From the NCBI GenBank assembly GCA_007258455.2, contig VDFB02000003.1, positions 42,597,986 to 42,661,985 of the forward strand: 64,000 bases of DNA, given 5' to 3'. Shown in pieces: positions 12,651-22,601 of the stretch (position 1 is its first letter; each line of letters starts with the position of its first letter). The position numbers and the translations under genes are program-made. Under the pieces are notes generated by a model. The model was not told the DNA's origin. It ran no database searches and saw only the letters and a list, made by a program, of their open reading frames with translations. The stretch comes from Sequoia sempervirens. Taxonomy: Eukaryota > Streptophyta > Pinopsida > Cupressales > Cupressaceae.

Positions 12651-13040
12651 TTCTTCAGAACCAGAGCATGTGTGTCACCTTCATGATTTTGCTGAAATTG
12701 GAGAAGCTACCCCTCCATCATCAGAATCCTCTCAACCTACAAGTGTGAGAAGGTACCAGGTGTAGTCTGGGTTAGTATTTGCCTCATCCTTTGAACCACC
12801 AGCCCCACCTTCCATGACTGTATCAAGCTTCCCCATAAAAGAATCATAAGCCTTGTGGTACATATTCTTCCTCTTCCCCCTAGGCTTAGCCAATTTCCTC
12901 CACTCAACAATCACGAGCTCCTTCAAAGACACAACACCAAGTTCATTCTGGTCATGAATAACAACCCTACTTCTCAGGTTGTAAGTATTCCCGACACCAC
13001 ACTCCACAGATCTACACATGCTCTCTTCTTGTCTTATGGC
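12651..13040 (-). pseudogene. Coding-like fragment of unknown identity
   Basis: A 95-residue frame starts at Met 13,019, with matching-quality sequence just upstream, and stops at 12,732. It reads on in frame past this single TGA (EDSDDGGVASPISAKS) to about 12,655. Composition is that of a real soluble protein: basic and acidic clusters, with segments such as SLKELVIVEWRKLAKPRG and KNMYHKAYDSFMGKLD. The fragment is followed on the right by AT-rich repeats and has no partner exons I can identify. I do not recognise the family. It could be a captured host exon or an exon of a decayed gene; it might also be chance. Confidence 0.35.
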
Positions 13041-13152
13041 TTCGCAAGAACTCTTGGTGTGTCTTGCTTAATTTCAGGTGTATCATCCTGAGTCTCACGC
13101 ATAATATTATAATATAATATATTATATCTCACAAACCAAGAAATGCACATGT

Positions 13153-13402
13153 TGCTACTGGTACACCCTCCTCTTTAGCACATATTTGTGTTCCCCATTA
13201 TTGCATTATGTGCCACAATATATGTTTGGGTCCTCTTCAACAGTCCACTGAGGATCTAATGGACACATTTGACTATGAGGTCCATGATATGTCGGATGTA
13301 GGAGATGAGAGAGCATGGAGTGGAGCATTTCCAGGAGAGACATTTGGTGGAAGAGATGATGTGGAAGCATCAATAAGACTTAAAGTAATTTCATTGTGTA
13401 TT
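13153..13402 (+). repeat. Copy 1 of a 250-bp coding-like module
   Basis: Begins 'gttgctactggtacaccctc' and ends near 'aagtaatttcat'. A second copy at 15,121-15,370 matches at about nine bases in ten. Both keep an open frame across the second half (YEVHDMSDVGDERAWSGAFP). Copy 1 stands alone beside AT-rich repeats, so it is probably a displaced or duplicated piece of the pseudogene at 14.3-15.9 kb. Confidence 0.7.
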
Positions 13403-13404
13403 TG

Positions 13405-13620
13405 ATTATATAATATATATATATATATTATATTATATTATAATACAATATATTATATAATAATATGTATCATATTATAATATCATAATACATAATAATA
13501 TATATCATATCATAATATATATATATATATAATATTATAATATGATCTATTACAATATAATAATCATATTATAATATAATATTATAATATAAATATAAAA
13601 ACCCTCTTATTATACGAGGT
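13405..13620. repeat. AT-only low-complexity block
   Basis: Almost pure A/T made of tat/ata words with local (TA)n runs. Confidence 0.8.
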
Positions 13621-13705
13621 GGACCTGAGAAATTTAAAACTAAATGGATATTTGTTTCATGTGTGTTAAATAAATAAAAAGGGTGTCATATTATTATATT
13701 ATATT

Positions 13706-13880
13706 ATAATGCAATATATTATATTACATTATAATGCAATATATTATATTACATTATAATGCAATATATTATATTACATTATAATGCAATATATTATATT
13801 ACATTATAATGCAATATATTATATTACATGATAATGCAATATATTATATTACATGATAATGCAATATATTATATTATATT
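13706..13880. repeat. 25-bp tandem repeat, seven copies
   Basis: The word 'ataatgcaat' recurs at 13,706, 13,731, 13,756, 13,781, 13,806, 13,831 and 13,856, exactly every 25 bases. Copies are nearly identical, with acatt changed to acatg in two units. It sits between AT-rich blocks and is flanked by two similar phrases ('aaaaccctc' near 13,600 and 13,957). Confidence 0.9.
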
Positions 13881-14318
13881 GTAATATAATATATAATATA
13901 ATAAATATGTCATTTTATAATATCATTATATATAAATATTTTTTGTTATAATATAAAAACCCTCATATAAGTCGGTCTGGGCTAGACTTGACCAAATTAA
14001 AAAACTTAAACCAAATGAATATCCATTTCCTGTGTATTACATTAGAAAAAGAAAAACCTGAGATTCATTTTCACTTGGCTTTTTCCTTGTTGCGCGCGTT
14101 GGAGCAACACAAAGACTCAGATATTTGTTTTCCCTTGGTTTTTTTGCTTAAATCACCCACAAGTCACATGTATGTATGAATTTAAAAAAAAAAATCATTT
14201 TTTTTGGTTTTGCATTATTTTTTAAGAATTTTAGTCAAAAATAGGTTTTTGAATAGGTTTTTTTTGTATTAAAATCATTGTTAATTTTTAAAATTTTCAT
14301 CATCAAACAGGCTTAACA

Positions 14319-14843
14319 ATGGCTGAGAATCCCAACCCTGGTCAAGATGAAAACCCTGCCCAGCCAAATCCTCCACCACCAATTTCTCCATTACAAAACA
14401 TACTCATTATCCATTAATCTATCAATAGGAATTTAAATCAATTGAGAAATATATGTCGGATATACGAGACACTCCCTGAGCTCTCTAATATGAAAACCAC
14501 ACTAGAAACAATCATTTCCGATGTTGAAACTCTCACAAACCAACATAATAGGTTTGTAGAGTGGCGAGATTCCCAGAGGCAACATTATGCTAATGGTTTA
14601 TCATATGATGGAGTGAGGGAACTTGAAATTAACAAAACCCAATTAGCCTAACTATTTATCAATTCCAAAACTGGACAACTCGTAGATGTGCACAAGCCTA
14701 AATTTTCAATTAAATGGTGCACACATCAAGGTATTCTAGATAATTTTTGGAAACGTTGGTGGATGGTTTTTGATAAACCACCCAACAACAATCTTGATGT
14801 CCCACAATATTTCTACAAAAACTATATGCTGAGTTTGTCCTAG
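14319..14843 (+). pseudogene. Unrecognised protein pseudogene, N-terminal part
   Basis: A single plus-strand frame starts at ATG 14,319, just after an acceptor-like 'catcatcaaacag'. It begins Pro-rich (MAENPNPGQDENPAQPN, then PPPP) and continues through a predicted helical segment (ETLPELSNMKTTLETIISDV). It ends with an aromatic-rich stretch (KFSIKWCTHQ; LDNFWKRWWMVFDKPP) at a TAG followed by 'gtaagc', a good splice donor. Two in-frame stops interrupt it (TAA near 14,415 and TAA near 14,652). Length to the end is about 174 codons. I recognise no domain. A decayed multi-exon gene or a transposon-encoded protein are both possible. Confidence 0.5.
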
Positions 14844-14925
14844 GTAAGCATTTCAACTACTTTGATATGTGAGATTTCCAAGGTGTGGGTAGAGGAAAGC
14901 CTTAGGATAGATCATAGCACATCGA

Positions 14926-15850
14926 GTAACCCCACTTCCTCCTACTCCGCCTATTGCTTCCCCAACTCCAATACCTTACCCAGAGATTGTTGTAGATGTA
15001 GGCAGTTAGAGTATTTTGGCCATACATGCATTGAGTGACCATTTGATCACACAGAGCTCGCATGTTGCACAACTGCATGATGGTGCATCCCATCATGATG
15101 GTGATGCACCTGTTGTATCAGTTGCTACTGGTACACCCTCCTCTTTGGCACATATTTGTGTGCCCCATTACTGCATTATGTGCCAAAATATATGTTTGGG
15201 TCCTCTTCGACAGTCCACTAAGGCTCCAATGGACACATCCAACTATGAGGTCCATGATATGTCAGATGTAGGAGATGAGAGAGCATGGAGTGGAGCATTT
15301 CCAGGAGAGACATTGGATGAAAGAGGTGATGTGGAAGCACATGTAAGACTTAAAGTAATTTCATAGTGCATTTTATCTTTTCTCTCATATTTTATAAGAG
15401 ATATTAGTACTAATATATGTTTGTGTGCTGGAATCTTTAACAGTTGTTGACAGAGGATCAAATTTCACAAGTCTAGGAGGCTACTCAATCAGTCATTTCA
15501 TTTGGCCTAGAGACTCAGTATATGGTATCATTTAAATTGTTATTTAAATGTTAATTTTTGAAATCTCTTATGTTTAAATACATATACATATATTGATAGT
15601 CTAATGTATTCTTGTTTTTTTATGCAACAACCTCATAATTTTACAACCATGTTGACTGTTGCTGACACATTGGAAGAAGCATCACAATAGGTATATGTTG
15701 TTTTTATATTATCAACATTATGATTATATGTACATGTGCATTTAAATTGTGTTACATTCTTGTCATTTTTTATATAGGAAACTATCTTACCTGGTTCATC
15801 CATCATGAGCCAGTCTACAACAAGTGTACAAGCATCACAATAGGTATGTG
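14926..15850 (+). pseudogene. Downstream exon-like segments of the same unrecognised pseudogene
   Basis: An open frame at 15,016-15,366 covers copy 2 of the 250-bp module (HALSDHLITQSSHVAQLHDG; GDERAWSGAFPGETLDERG). It is preceded by a Pro/Thr-rich stretch. Beyond it, two short segments end in the same phrase 'gcatcacaataggtat' (about 15,680 and 15,834), each followed by a donor-like AG|GTATAT/GTATG and preceded by T-rich acceptor-like sequence. This suggests a row of small duplicated exons. Function is unknown. Confidence 0.4.
15121..15370 (+). repeat. Copy 2 of the 250-bp coding-like module
   Basis: Direct-repeat partner of 13,153-13,402, about 1.97 kb apart. Here it lies inside a longer open frame, so this is probably the parental position. 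Confidence 0.7.
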
Positions 15851-15981
15851 CTTATTTTATATTGCATATATATATGTTTAGATAGGAGTAGATATATGTT
15901 TAGTAAATATGATTATTTTTCAACAATTATATATTAATTCGTATATTATTTTTCAACAATTATATTATATAATATAATGTA

Positions 15982-15986
15982 TTATT
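15982..15986. repeat. Target-site duplication of element B (left)
   Basis: Sequence ttatt, immediately outside the left LTR. The same five bases follow the right LTR at 59,076-59,080. Confidence 0.75.
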
Positions 15987-17249
15987 TGTGTGAGGGGGAA
16001 ATCATAGAGTCTAAACGAGATAAAAGCAATTGAAATAGAATCTAATCTAAATAAAAAATAACTAATTTAGATATATTCCTATACTCATGAAATGACTTTC
16101 TAAGCTATTGAAAACATAATTTAAGTCCTACGATTATCACAATGAAATTTAAAACAAAAGAGAAGTTACCATCCCATGTCGGAGTGTGTTCTCATGATGT
16201 CGGATTTTTCATATCACAATGAAGCCTCCATTTGTTGTGTTTGAGAAGCTTTGATGCGTGTGTTGGTTGATCGAAGAAATTTTTAAGCTTTGCTAATGGT
16301 GATTAGGAATATTGGCAGTACTTCGGTGTGCAAATGATGTTGATTCTTTGATCCCTTTTTGTGAGGAAAGAGGTTTGTTATATAGAAATTATGATTTGAA
16401 ATGGACGATTAGGATTAAACAATGTGGAATCAAGATCAATAGTCAAAATATGTTGAGAGGATTTAGACATGAATAATCTGTGCAAAAGAGATTACACAAT
16501 TTGTGTGATTGAAGAAATAGATTGAATAATCTATGGAATTGAGAGATAGATTGAATAATCTGTCAAATTGAAGAAATCAATTTGAGCCTTCAGTGGGATT
16601 GAAGAATAGATTGATCTGTTAGGAATAGATTGAGAAATCAGGGGATCATAATTTGTTTAATCAGAAAAGTGGTTGAGAATGATTAATTAATTCATTTTGG
16701 AGTTGAACGTGTAAATCAAGTTTGACTTTTGCAAACAAAGTTGCATTAGTTTGATTTGATTTTTGATGAGGATTTGAATAATTTATTCAAATTATTCAAA
16801 TTTGGAGGGAAAGTGAGTTAAATTATTATGATTTATTAATTCAATCGACTTAGGAAAATAAAATGGTTTAGCGATGTAATTAAATAATTGGTGTTATTTA
16901 ACTAATCAAGATTAAATAAAGTTAGATTAGGACTTTATTAAATAAATATAATTTATTTAATTGATCAAAATGATAAAACGTGAATTAATTAAATATTTTT
17001 ATATTATTCAATTAATAGCAAAAATAGGGTTTTAGGACTTTATTAAATAAATGGAATTTATTTAATTAGTCAAAATGGTGAAAAAGTGAATTAGTTAAAT
17101 AATGTTGCATTATTCAATTAATAGGGGAAATTATGGTTTTAGATGCAATTGATATGAAATGAAGTGATGTTTGATGATTATGATGTTGATGATGTGAAAA
17201 TGTCATTTAGGGTGTGTGATAGGTGTTAGATCAATTTTACATGTCTACA
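15987..17249 (-). mobile_element. 3' LTR of element B
   Basis: 1,263 bp, plus-strand ends TGTGTGAGGGGG...CATGTCTACA. Aligns throughout with 57,845-59,075. In minus orientation a TATA-like CTATATAA lies near 16,378-16,385. Contains no coding sequence. Confidence 0.9.
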
Positions 17250-17261
17250 TTTTTCCCATCC
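17250..17261 (-). promoter_or_regulatory. Polypurine tract of element B
   Basis: Minus strand reads GGATGGGAAAAA directly before the LTR start TGTAGACATG, the expected priming site for plus-strand DNA synthesis. Confidence 0.8.
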
Positions 17262-17811
17262 TTGATACAAAGTATTGGTTTCTTTGTTTCAAATATTCGA
17301 TGTTAAGATCAAGATTTTGAAAAAAAATTATGCCCCAGTGTGGCTCGGCGGTCAACGGAATGATGGTAGGACTTTGTGCTGCCCCCTCGAGAGGTTGGTC
17401 AATTTTTTTGATTTTGAGGTCAGGCTCACGCCACTATTCTATTTTAGTTCAGTTGCATAGAGAGCGAAAAAATAGGTCTATAGGTCCCTCGTTGCTTGTT
17501 TCAATGTTCCCGAGAAGTCCTAATTTGAACATAGGAAGGTTCATTAAGTAAAAATTAGGGTTTTAATTTCCTCATTTGTGCTTTGATCCTATAGTGAAAT
17601 CTTGTCTCTAGATTTTCCATTTTGTCAGTTGTCGAGGAGCAATGCTTAGGATTCAGGGAGAGCCACATCGTCCAGACCTAGTTCAAGAGTTTGGATGGCC
17701 CGCAGGCATTGGTGCCCCGATATGTACACTCTCGCTTCTCGTTTTAATTTTCTCATGTTCCCATAATTTGTGTACAAAGTTTCTCATGTCAAAAGCATAG
17801 TTTTTAGTTTT
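17262..17811. other. Element B 3' untranslated region
   Basis: No convincing coding sequence. A plus-strand ATG at 17,641 opens a short frame (MLRIQGEPHRPDLVQEFGWP) that could be a first exon of the antisense PMD gene, but nothing proves the link. Confidence 0.4.
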
Positions 17812-18115
17812 TCAGTGCACTTGCATCAGTTTCAACGCACTTGTTAGTTTAGAAAGCTCGCATTTGTAAAAAAATTGTGCACTTGCTTTAATTCTATGCA
17901 TTTGATTGAAACTTTCATTTTTGAGTGTGCTTTTGCTATAAGCCTTCACTTTTGAATGCTCTGAGTCTGTTTTTGCGCACTTGCTTTAGTTTTGTGCACT
18001 TGCGAAATTTATTCACTTTTGATATTTTCACACTTGCAATTTCTCCTTGCACTTGCCTTTTTTCCTCGCACTTGTTAGTGACTTCATCGTTTTTGCTAAA
18101 TTTTGCTCACTTTTG
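17812..18115 (+). repeat. Cluster of GCACTTGC-type words
   Basis: About a dozen degenerate copies of an 8-9-base word in 300 bases, for example tgcacttgc at 17,814, 17,878, 17,995 and 18,046, cgcacttg at 17,834, 17,977 and 18,067, plus variants with cttttg. Relative to element B's sense strand the word is GCAAGTGC. The element's leader carries the opposite orientation (see 55,490-55,800 and 57,555-57,715). Confidence 0.65.
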
Positions 18116-18294
18116 CCTGTTTGGAACCCTAAGTCTCGTTTTTGATCGTTTTTGTTCCATTTTACGCATTTAGCATGAAATCCTAACATTTTGGGTTAAA
18201 ATGATTGTAGGTGGTCCTTAAACCACTATAGCCAAGGGAGAGATGACCTTAGGATCTATTTGATTTGATTTCCCACTTTGATGTTTTGGGGTAA

Positions 18295-18373
18295 GATTTC
18301 CTAGATGTGTTTGAGCTTCATCATATTTGTTACATGCTTCCCATTCTATCTCATACATCGATGATGACTGCAC
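18295..18373 (+). pseudogene. Antisense plant mobile domain (PMD) frame, part 1
   Basis: Plus-strand frame FLDVFELHHICYMLPILSHT leads into the Copia-1 insertion. Joined to part 2 through one copy of the tgcac target site, it gives the PMD N-terminal order: helix, then MTAPME, a stop, then WHLENSSFHLPIGEANITLE. The start of the gene upstream is unclear. Confidence 0.55.
18369..18373. repeat. Target-site duplication of Copia-1 (left)
   Basis: tgcac, repeated at 25,701-25,705 directly after the right LTR. Confidence 0.9.
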
Positions 18374-19948
18374 TGTAAGGAAAGCATAGGTGCGGAAACA
18401 ACTTTCCTAACGTCAAAACCACAGGGGAGTAAGCAAACAGTACTTTTAATTTTCTAACTACAGTCCAGTTAAGACACGCATGAAGGAATTATAGAAATAG
18501 AGCAAATACACAAAGACAACTCAAACAACAGATTTTACGTGGGAAACCCTTTCAGGAAAAAACCCACCACACCAAGCTGTATCTCTTTGTATTATAGTAA
18601 CAAAAATTACATACAATCAGAAATACATCTTTCTGGTGTTAGTCACAATAGCTTATTTTCACTGTTCAACTAGTTACAAAAATTTTCTCTCTCTACAACT
18701 CGATTCACTCGCTCTGTTAATGATTAGAATCATTTTGCCTTTATTTAACATATTCTAATTTTTCCTACTATACTTCCTTATCCGCCATTGCCAACCATAG
18801 ACAGTTTCCATTTGAGCATTGATTTTTCCCTGCATGCTATTTTTCCAACATTGCAATTGTTACAAAAAACAATCGACATCAGTTTGAAAACTGCTTCCTC
18901 TGATTGGTCCAGTAGGATGCCACACAGGAAGATCACACGGTCAACGGTGTTCAAATTTTTTGGCATATCGGTGAGACACTTACAGTGTCTCCCCAATGCC
19001 ACAAAGTTTCTCTAACGGTATTCACTCTAGCTTCCACAAGTCGGCAAGATGCTATAACGACTGTTACATGTCATAACAAAACCATCGATGTCCAATTCGA
19101 TCCTATCGGAAAAGGTTCCCTTATCGGCAAGACACATATCGAATGTATAAGTCATAGTGATCAGACATTCCATCGGCAAGACACTACGTCTTCGCCAAGA
19201 CCTTCTGCCGACAACCTTGTGCTACTCTGAAGCCTTTCACCTATCGACAAGACCCCCACGGTTTCGGTGAGACGTCATACCGAAACAGGAATTCCACCGA
19301 AAGTCACACTGTCGCCAAGACTCGTGTCTATCACCGTGACCTTTCTCTGAGTTACCTAAGTCTTACCGAAGACTTACTATCGGCAAGACTCAAGACTTTC
19401 ACCTTGACGTTTCATCGAGCTCCACCATGTCTTACCGAGTCGGCAAGACTTAAGCCCTCGCCAAGATGTTTCTTCGAGCGCCCAAAGTTAACCCGAAGAC
19501 TTCTGTCGGCGTGAATTATGACTTTCGCTAAGACATCCCAGCGAAGTCTTTTGTCACCACGAAGACTATGTGACATCTCCTGTCGGCGTGACCTTTCATA
19601 CTCATGGAGACATCTTATTAAAACCCTTTTGTTTCACCGATAGAGTAATACTATTGGTGAGAAATTCCATGTCGATGAGACCACATACCGACAATAGACT
19701 TCTTCGGCCAAGTCTCCCCGATGCCCGATAAGAACACACTGTCGCCCGAAGGTTTTTCGTTCGCCGAAAGGTCAGGCCAAACGCCGAACGTCACATCAAT
19801 AGTTTTGTTGGCAAGACATCAACCCTGTCACGCCGATATGATCATTTTAGAACTTCAGAACAGTTAGTTGGCAGACATTCGTGATGTCACACCGACTTTT
19901 CCTTCAAGGAGTTTCTTGTTAGTAAGAATTGAGGCACATATTCCAACA
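18374..19948 (-). mobile_element. 3' LTR of Copia-1
   Basis: 1,575 bp, aligned end to end with 24,123-25,700. The part farthest from the TATA-like region (19,020-19,900, the U3) is packed with copies of a short word around tcggcaagact. A TATA-like element (minus, TTAAATAAAGG) lies near 18,740. Confidence 0.9.
19020..19900 (-). repeat. Degenerate decamer repeats in the Copia-1 U3
   Basis: Words like cggcaagac, cgccaagac, cggtgagac and accgaagac occur roughly every 20-60 bases (for example near 19,032, 19,123, 19,173, 19,311, 19,378, 19,440). The same array is in the other LTR (24,770-25,650). Placement in U3 suggests enhancer-like repeats; no factor is known to me. Confidence 0.6.
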
Positions 19949-19960
19949 AGCTCCCACTTG
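19949..19960 (-). promoter_or_regulatory. Polypurine tract of Copia-1
   Basis: Minus strand CAAGTGGGAGCT directly before the 3' LTR start TGTTGGAA. Confidence 0.8.
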
Positions 19961-19997
19961 ACGAAGATCTTACTAACACCTCCAGAGCAACATAGAA

Positions 19998-22601
19998 TTA
20001 TTGAGATTCATGGGCCAAGAGGCCCATCGAACTGGCACACCAACTGAACTTGTTTGTGCTCACAGGCTTCGTCAATGCATCTGCAACATTCTCTAGAGTA
20101 TCCACTTTCTCCAAAGAGACCTTCCCATCCTCCACCATATCTCATACAAAATGATACTGTACATCTATATGTTTCATCCTGGCATGGAAAGTAGGATTCT
20201 TTGCCAAACATATAGCACTCTGGCTGTCACAGTAGATAGTAATCTTTTCTGCATCAAAGCCAATGTTAGAACAAAAACGTTTTAACCAGATTGCTTCTTT
20301 ACAGGCATGTGTGGCTACCATGTATTCTGCCTCTGTAGTAGACAAAGTGACTACAACCTGCCGCTTGCTCATCCAACTCACTGCACCACCATTCATCGTG
20401 AAAATATATCCACTGGTGGATCTTCTGCTGTCAATGTCCCCTACCCAATCAAAATCCACATAACCTTGAATGCTGAGAGTTTTTTGTGATTCAACCAAGT
20501 TACCATGGTAACACAAAGCATAGTCTGAAGTTCCCTTCAGATATCTAAACACTCTCTTCACAGCATCCCAATGTGTTCTTCTAGGATTTTCCATAAAACG
20601 ACTAAGAACTCCCACTGCTTGGGCAATGTCTGGCCTTGTACAAACCATAGCATACATGAGACTGCCAACTGCACTTGCATAAGACACAATGGTCATGTCC
20701 TCCATTTCAGAAGAATATTTTGGACAATCCTCAACAGATAGCTTCGTTCCCTGTGTAACTGGAACAACTAGCTGCTTGCATTCAGTCATACAAAATCTCT
20801 CTAGAACAGTCATGACATATTTACTCTGAAAAAGCCAAAGCTTTATGTTCTTTTTGTCCTTGGTTATTTCCATTCCCAGAATGTACCCTGCTGCACCAAG
20901 ATCTTTCATCTCGAACTTTGCAGACAACTGAGACTTAAGATCAGAAATCATTATCTTATTATTGCCTATGAACAACATATCATCAACATAGAGAGCAATA
21001 ATAAGTATTTGATCACTTTCAACTTTGTAATACACACAGTGATCACATTTTGATCTTATAAATCCCAATGACAAAATAAACATGTCAAACTTTTGGTACC
21101 ACATTCTAGAAGACTGTTTTAAACCATACAAAGATTTCTTCAACTTGTAAACCAGTCTTTCTTTACCTTTTACCACAAAGTGCTCTGGCTGGGACATATA
21201 AATTTCTTCTTCAAGATCACCATGAAGAAACGTTGTTTTCACATCCATCTGTTCAATCTCTAAATCATATGTTGATGCAAGTGACAAAAGAAATCTAATA
21301 GATGTCAGCTTAGCTACAGGAGAAAATATTTCTCCATAGTCAATTCCCTCTACCTGGGAATAACCTTTTGCAACCAGCCTTGCTTTATATTTTTCTACAC
21401 TGCCATTCAGACCAATTTTCTTTTTGAATATCCATTTGTAGCCTACAAATTTTCTGTCTTTAGGCAATGGAACCAAACTCCAAGTGTCATTCTTTTCTAA
21501 TGATGCCATTTCTTCATTCATGGCTTCCAACCAAGAGTTTGAATCAGACATTTTAAATGCCTCTTTCACAGTCCTAGGTTCATCAATGCTAGAAATTAAA
21601 GCATAGGCACAAGTAGACTCAATTAAAGAAAACCCATACCTTTCAGGTTGCTTTCTTTCACAAGTTGACCTCCTCACAGGTTGAGGCTGAGGTGGTTCTT
21701 CATCATCTTCAGAACTTTTAGAACTACTTGAGCTCTCCTCAGTATCAGGTACATTTTGATTTTTCAATTCCTCCTTATCTGGTGTCTATGGAATTGCTGC
21801 TACATCCTTTTCATTTTCTGATTTCTTCTCTAACTGCAGATCCAAAGTAGAAGGTTTTAGCTCACGAAAGATAACGCTTCTGCTGTGCAAAACCTTCTCA
21901 GTCTCAGGATTCCAAAGCTTGTATCCTTTTATGCCAGCACTATAGCCTATAAATATACACTTTACAACTTTCTTTTCCAACTTGGATCTTTTTTCAAATG
22001 GCACATATGCATATGCCTCATAGCCAAAGACACGAATATGTCTAAGAGAGGGATTCTTTCCAGACCATTCTTCCAAAGGTGTCTTCTCAACAAGAGCAGA
22101 GTTAGGAGAGCGATTTACCAAGTAACATGCTGTAGAGACTACTTCAGCCCAAAATTTCTCCTCCAAGCCAGCACTGCTCAGCATACTTCGTGCTCTTTCC
22201 ATTATTATCTTGTTGAACCTTTTAGAAACTCCATTTTGTTGTGGAGTGTAAGGTGTAGTCTTGTGTCTTTTGATCCCATGATCTTTATAGTACCTTTCGA
22301 ATTCATCTGAATAGAACTCACTGCCATTGTCAGTCCTTAAACATTTTATTTTTCTAGCAGTCTGATTTTCTACAAGGTTTTTAAATTCCTTAAACCGACT
22401 GTACACTTCTGATTTACTTTTCAAAAAATATACAAATGCTCTTCTTGAATAATCATCAATAAACGACACATAGTATCTTGATTTAGACAGAGAAGGAACA
22501 TTTACAAGACCAAACACATCAGAATGTATATAATCAAGTAAACTAGAAGTTTTGTGAGGCTGGAATAAAATGAAACACGGTGCTGCTTTCCATATATGCA
22601 A
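19998..22601 (-). pseudogene. Copia-1 pol: integrase, reverse transcriptase, RNase H
   Basis: Integrase core is at 22,560-21,790: DYIHSDVFG, FIDDYSRRAFVYFLKSKSE, RTDNGSEF, then TPQQNGVSKRFN, giving the D-D-E layout, and the C-terminal RVFGYEAYAYVP block. An in-frame TAG near 21,787 separates an acidic linker from RT. The RT reads WLEAMNEEMASLEKNDTW, KYKARLVAKGYSQVEGIDY, QMDVKTTFLHGDLEEEIYM, and the active site ALYVDDMLF is intact. RNase H follows (GYVDFDWVGDIDSRRSTSGY, STTEAEYM, CDSQSAICLAKNP). A TGA at 20,142 interrupts the last 48 codons, which continue (DMVEDGKVSLEKVDTLENVA) to a TAA at 19,998. Few lesions otherwise, so a fairly young copy. The frame is shifted by one base relative to gag-protease near 22,575. 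Confidence 0.9.

Noticed and set aside
13706..13880. Regular repeat resembling a CRISPR array
   Set aside because: Units abut with no unique spacers; it is a plain AT-rich satellite in a plant genome.
17330..17410. Possible SINE: 'tggctcggcggt' looks like a box A
   Set aside because: No acceptable box B at the right distance, no TSD and no A/T tail; more likely chance within the element B 3' region.
21885..22310. 141-codon plus-strand frame
   Set aside because: Exactly antisense to the Copia-1 integrase domain.
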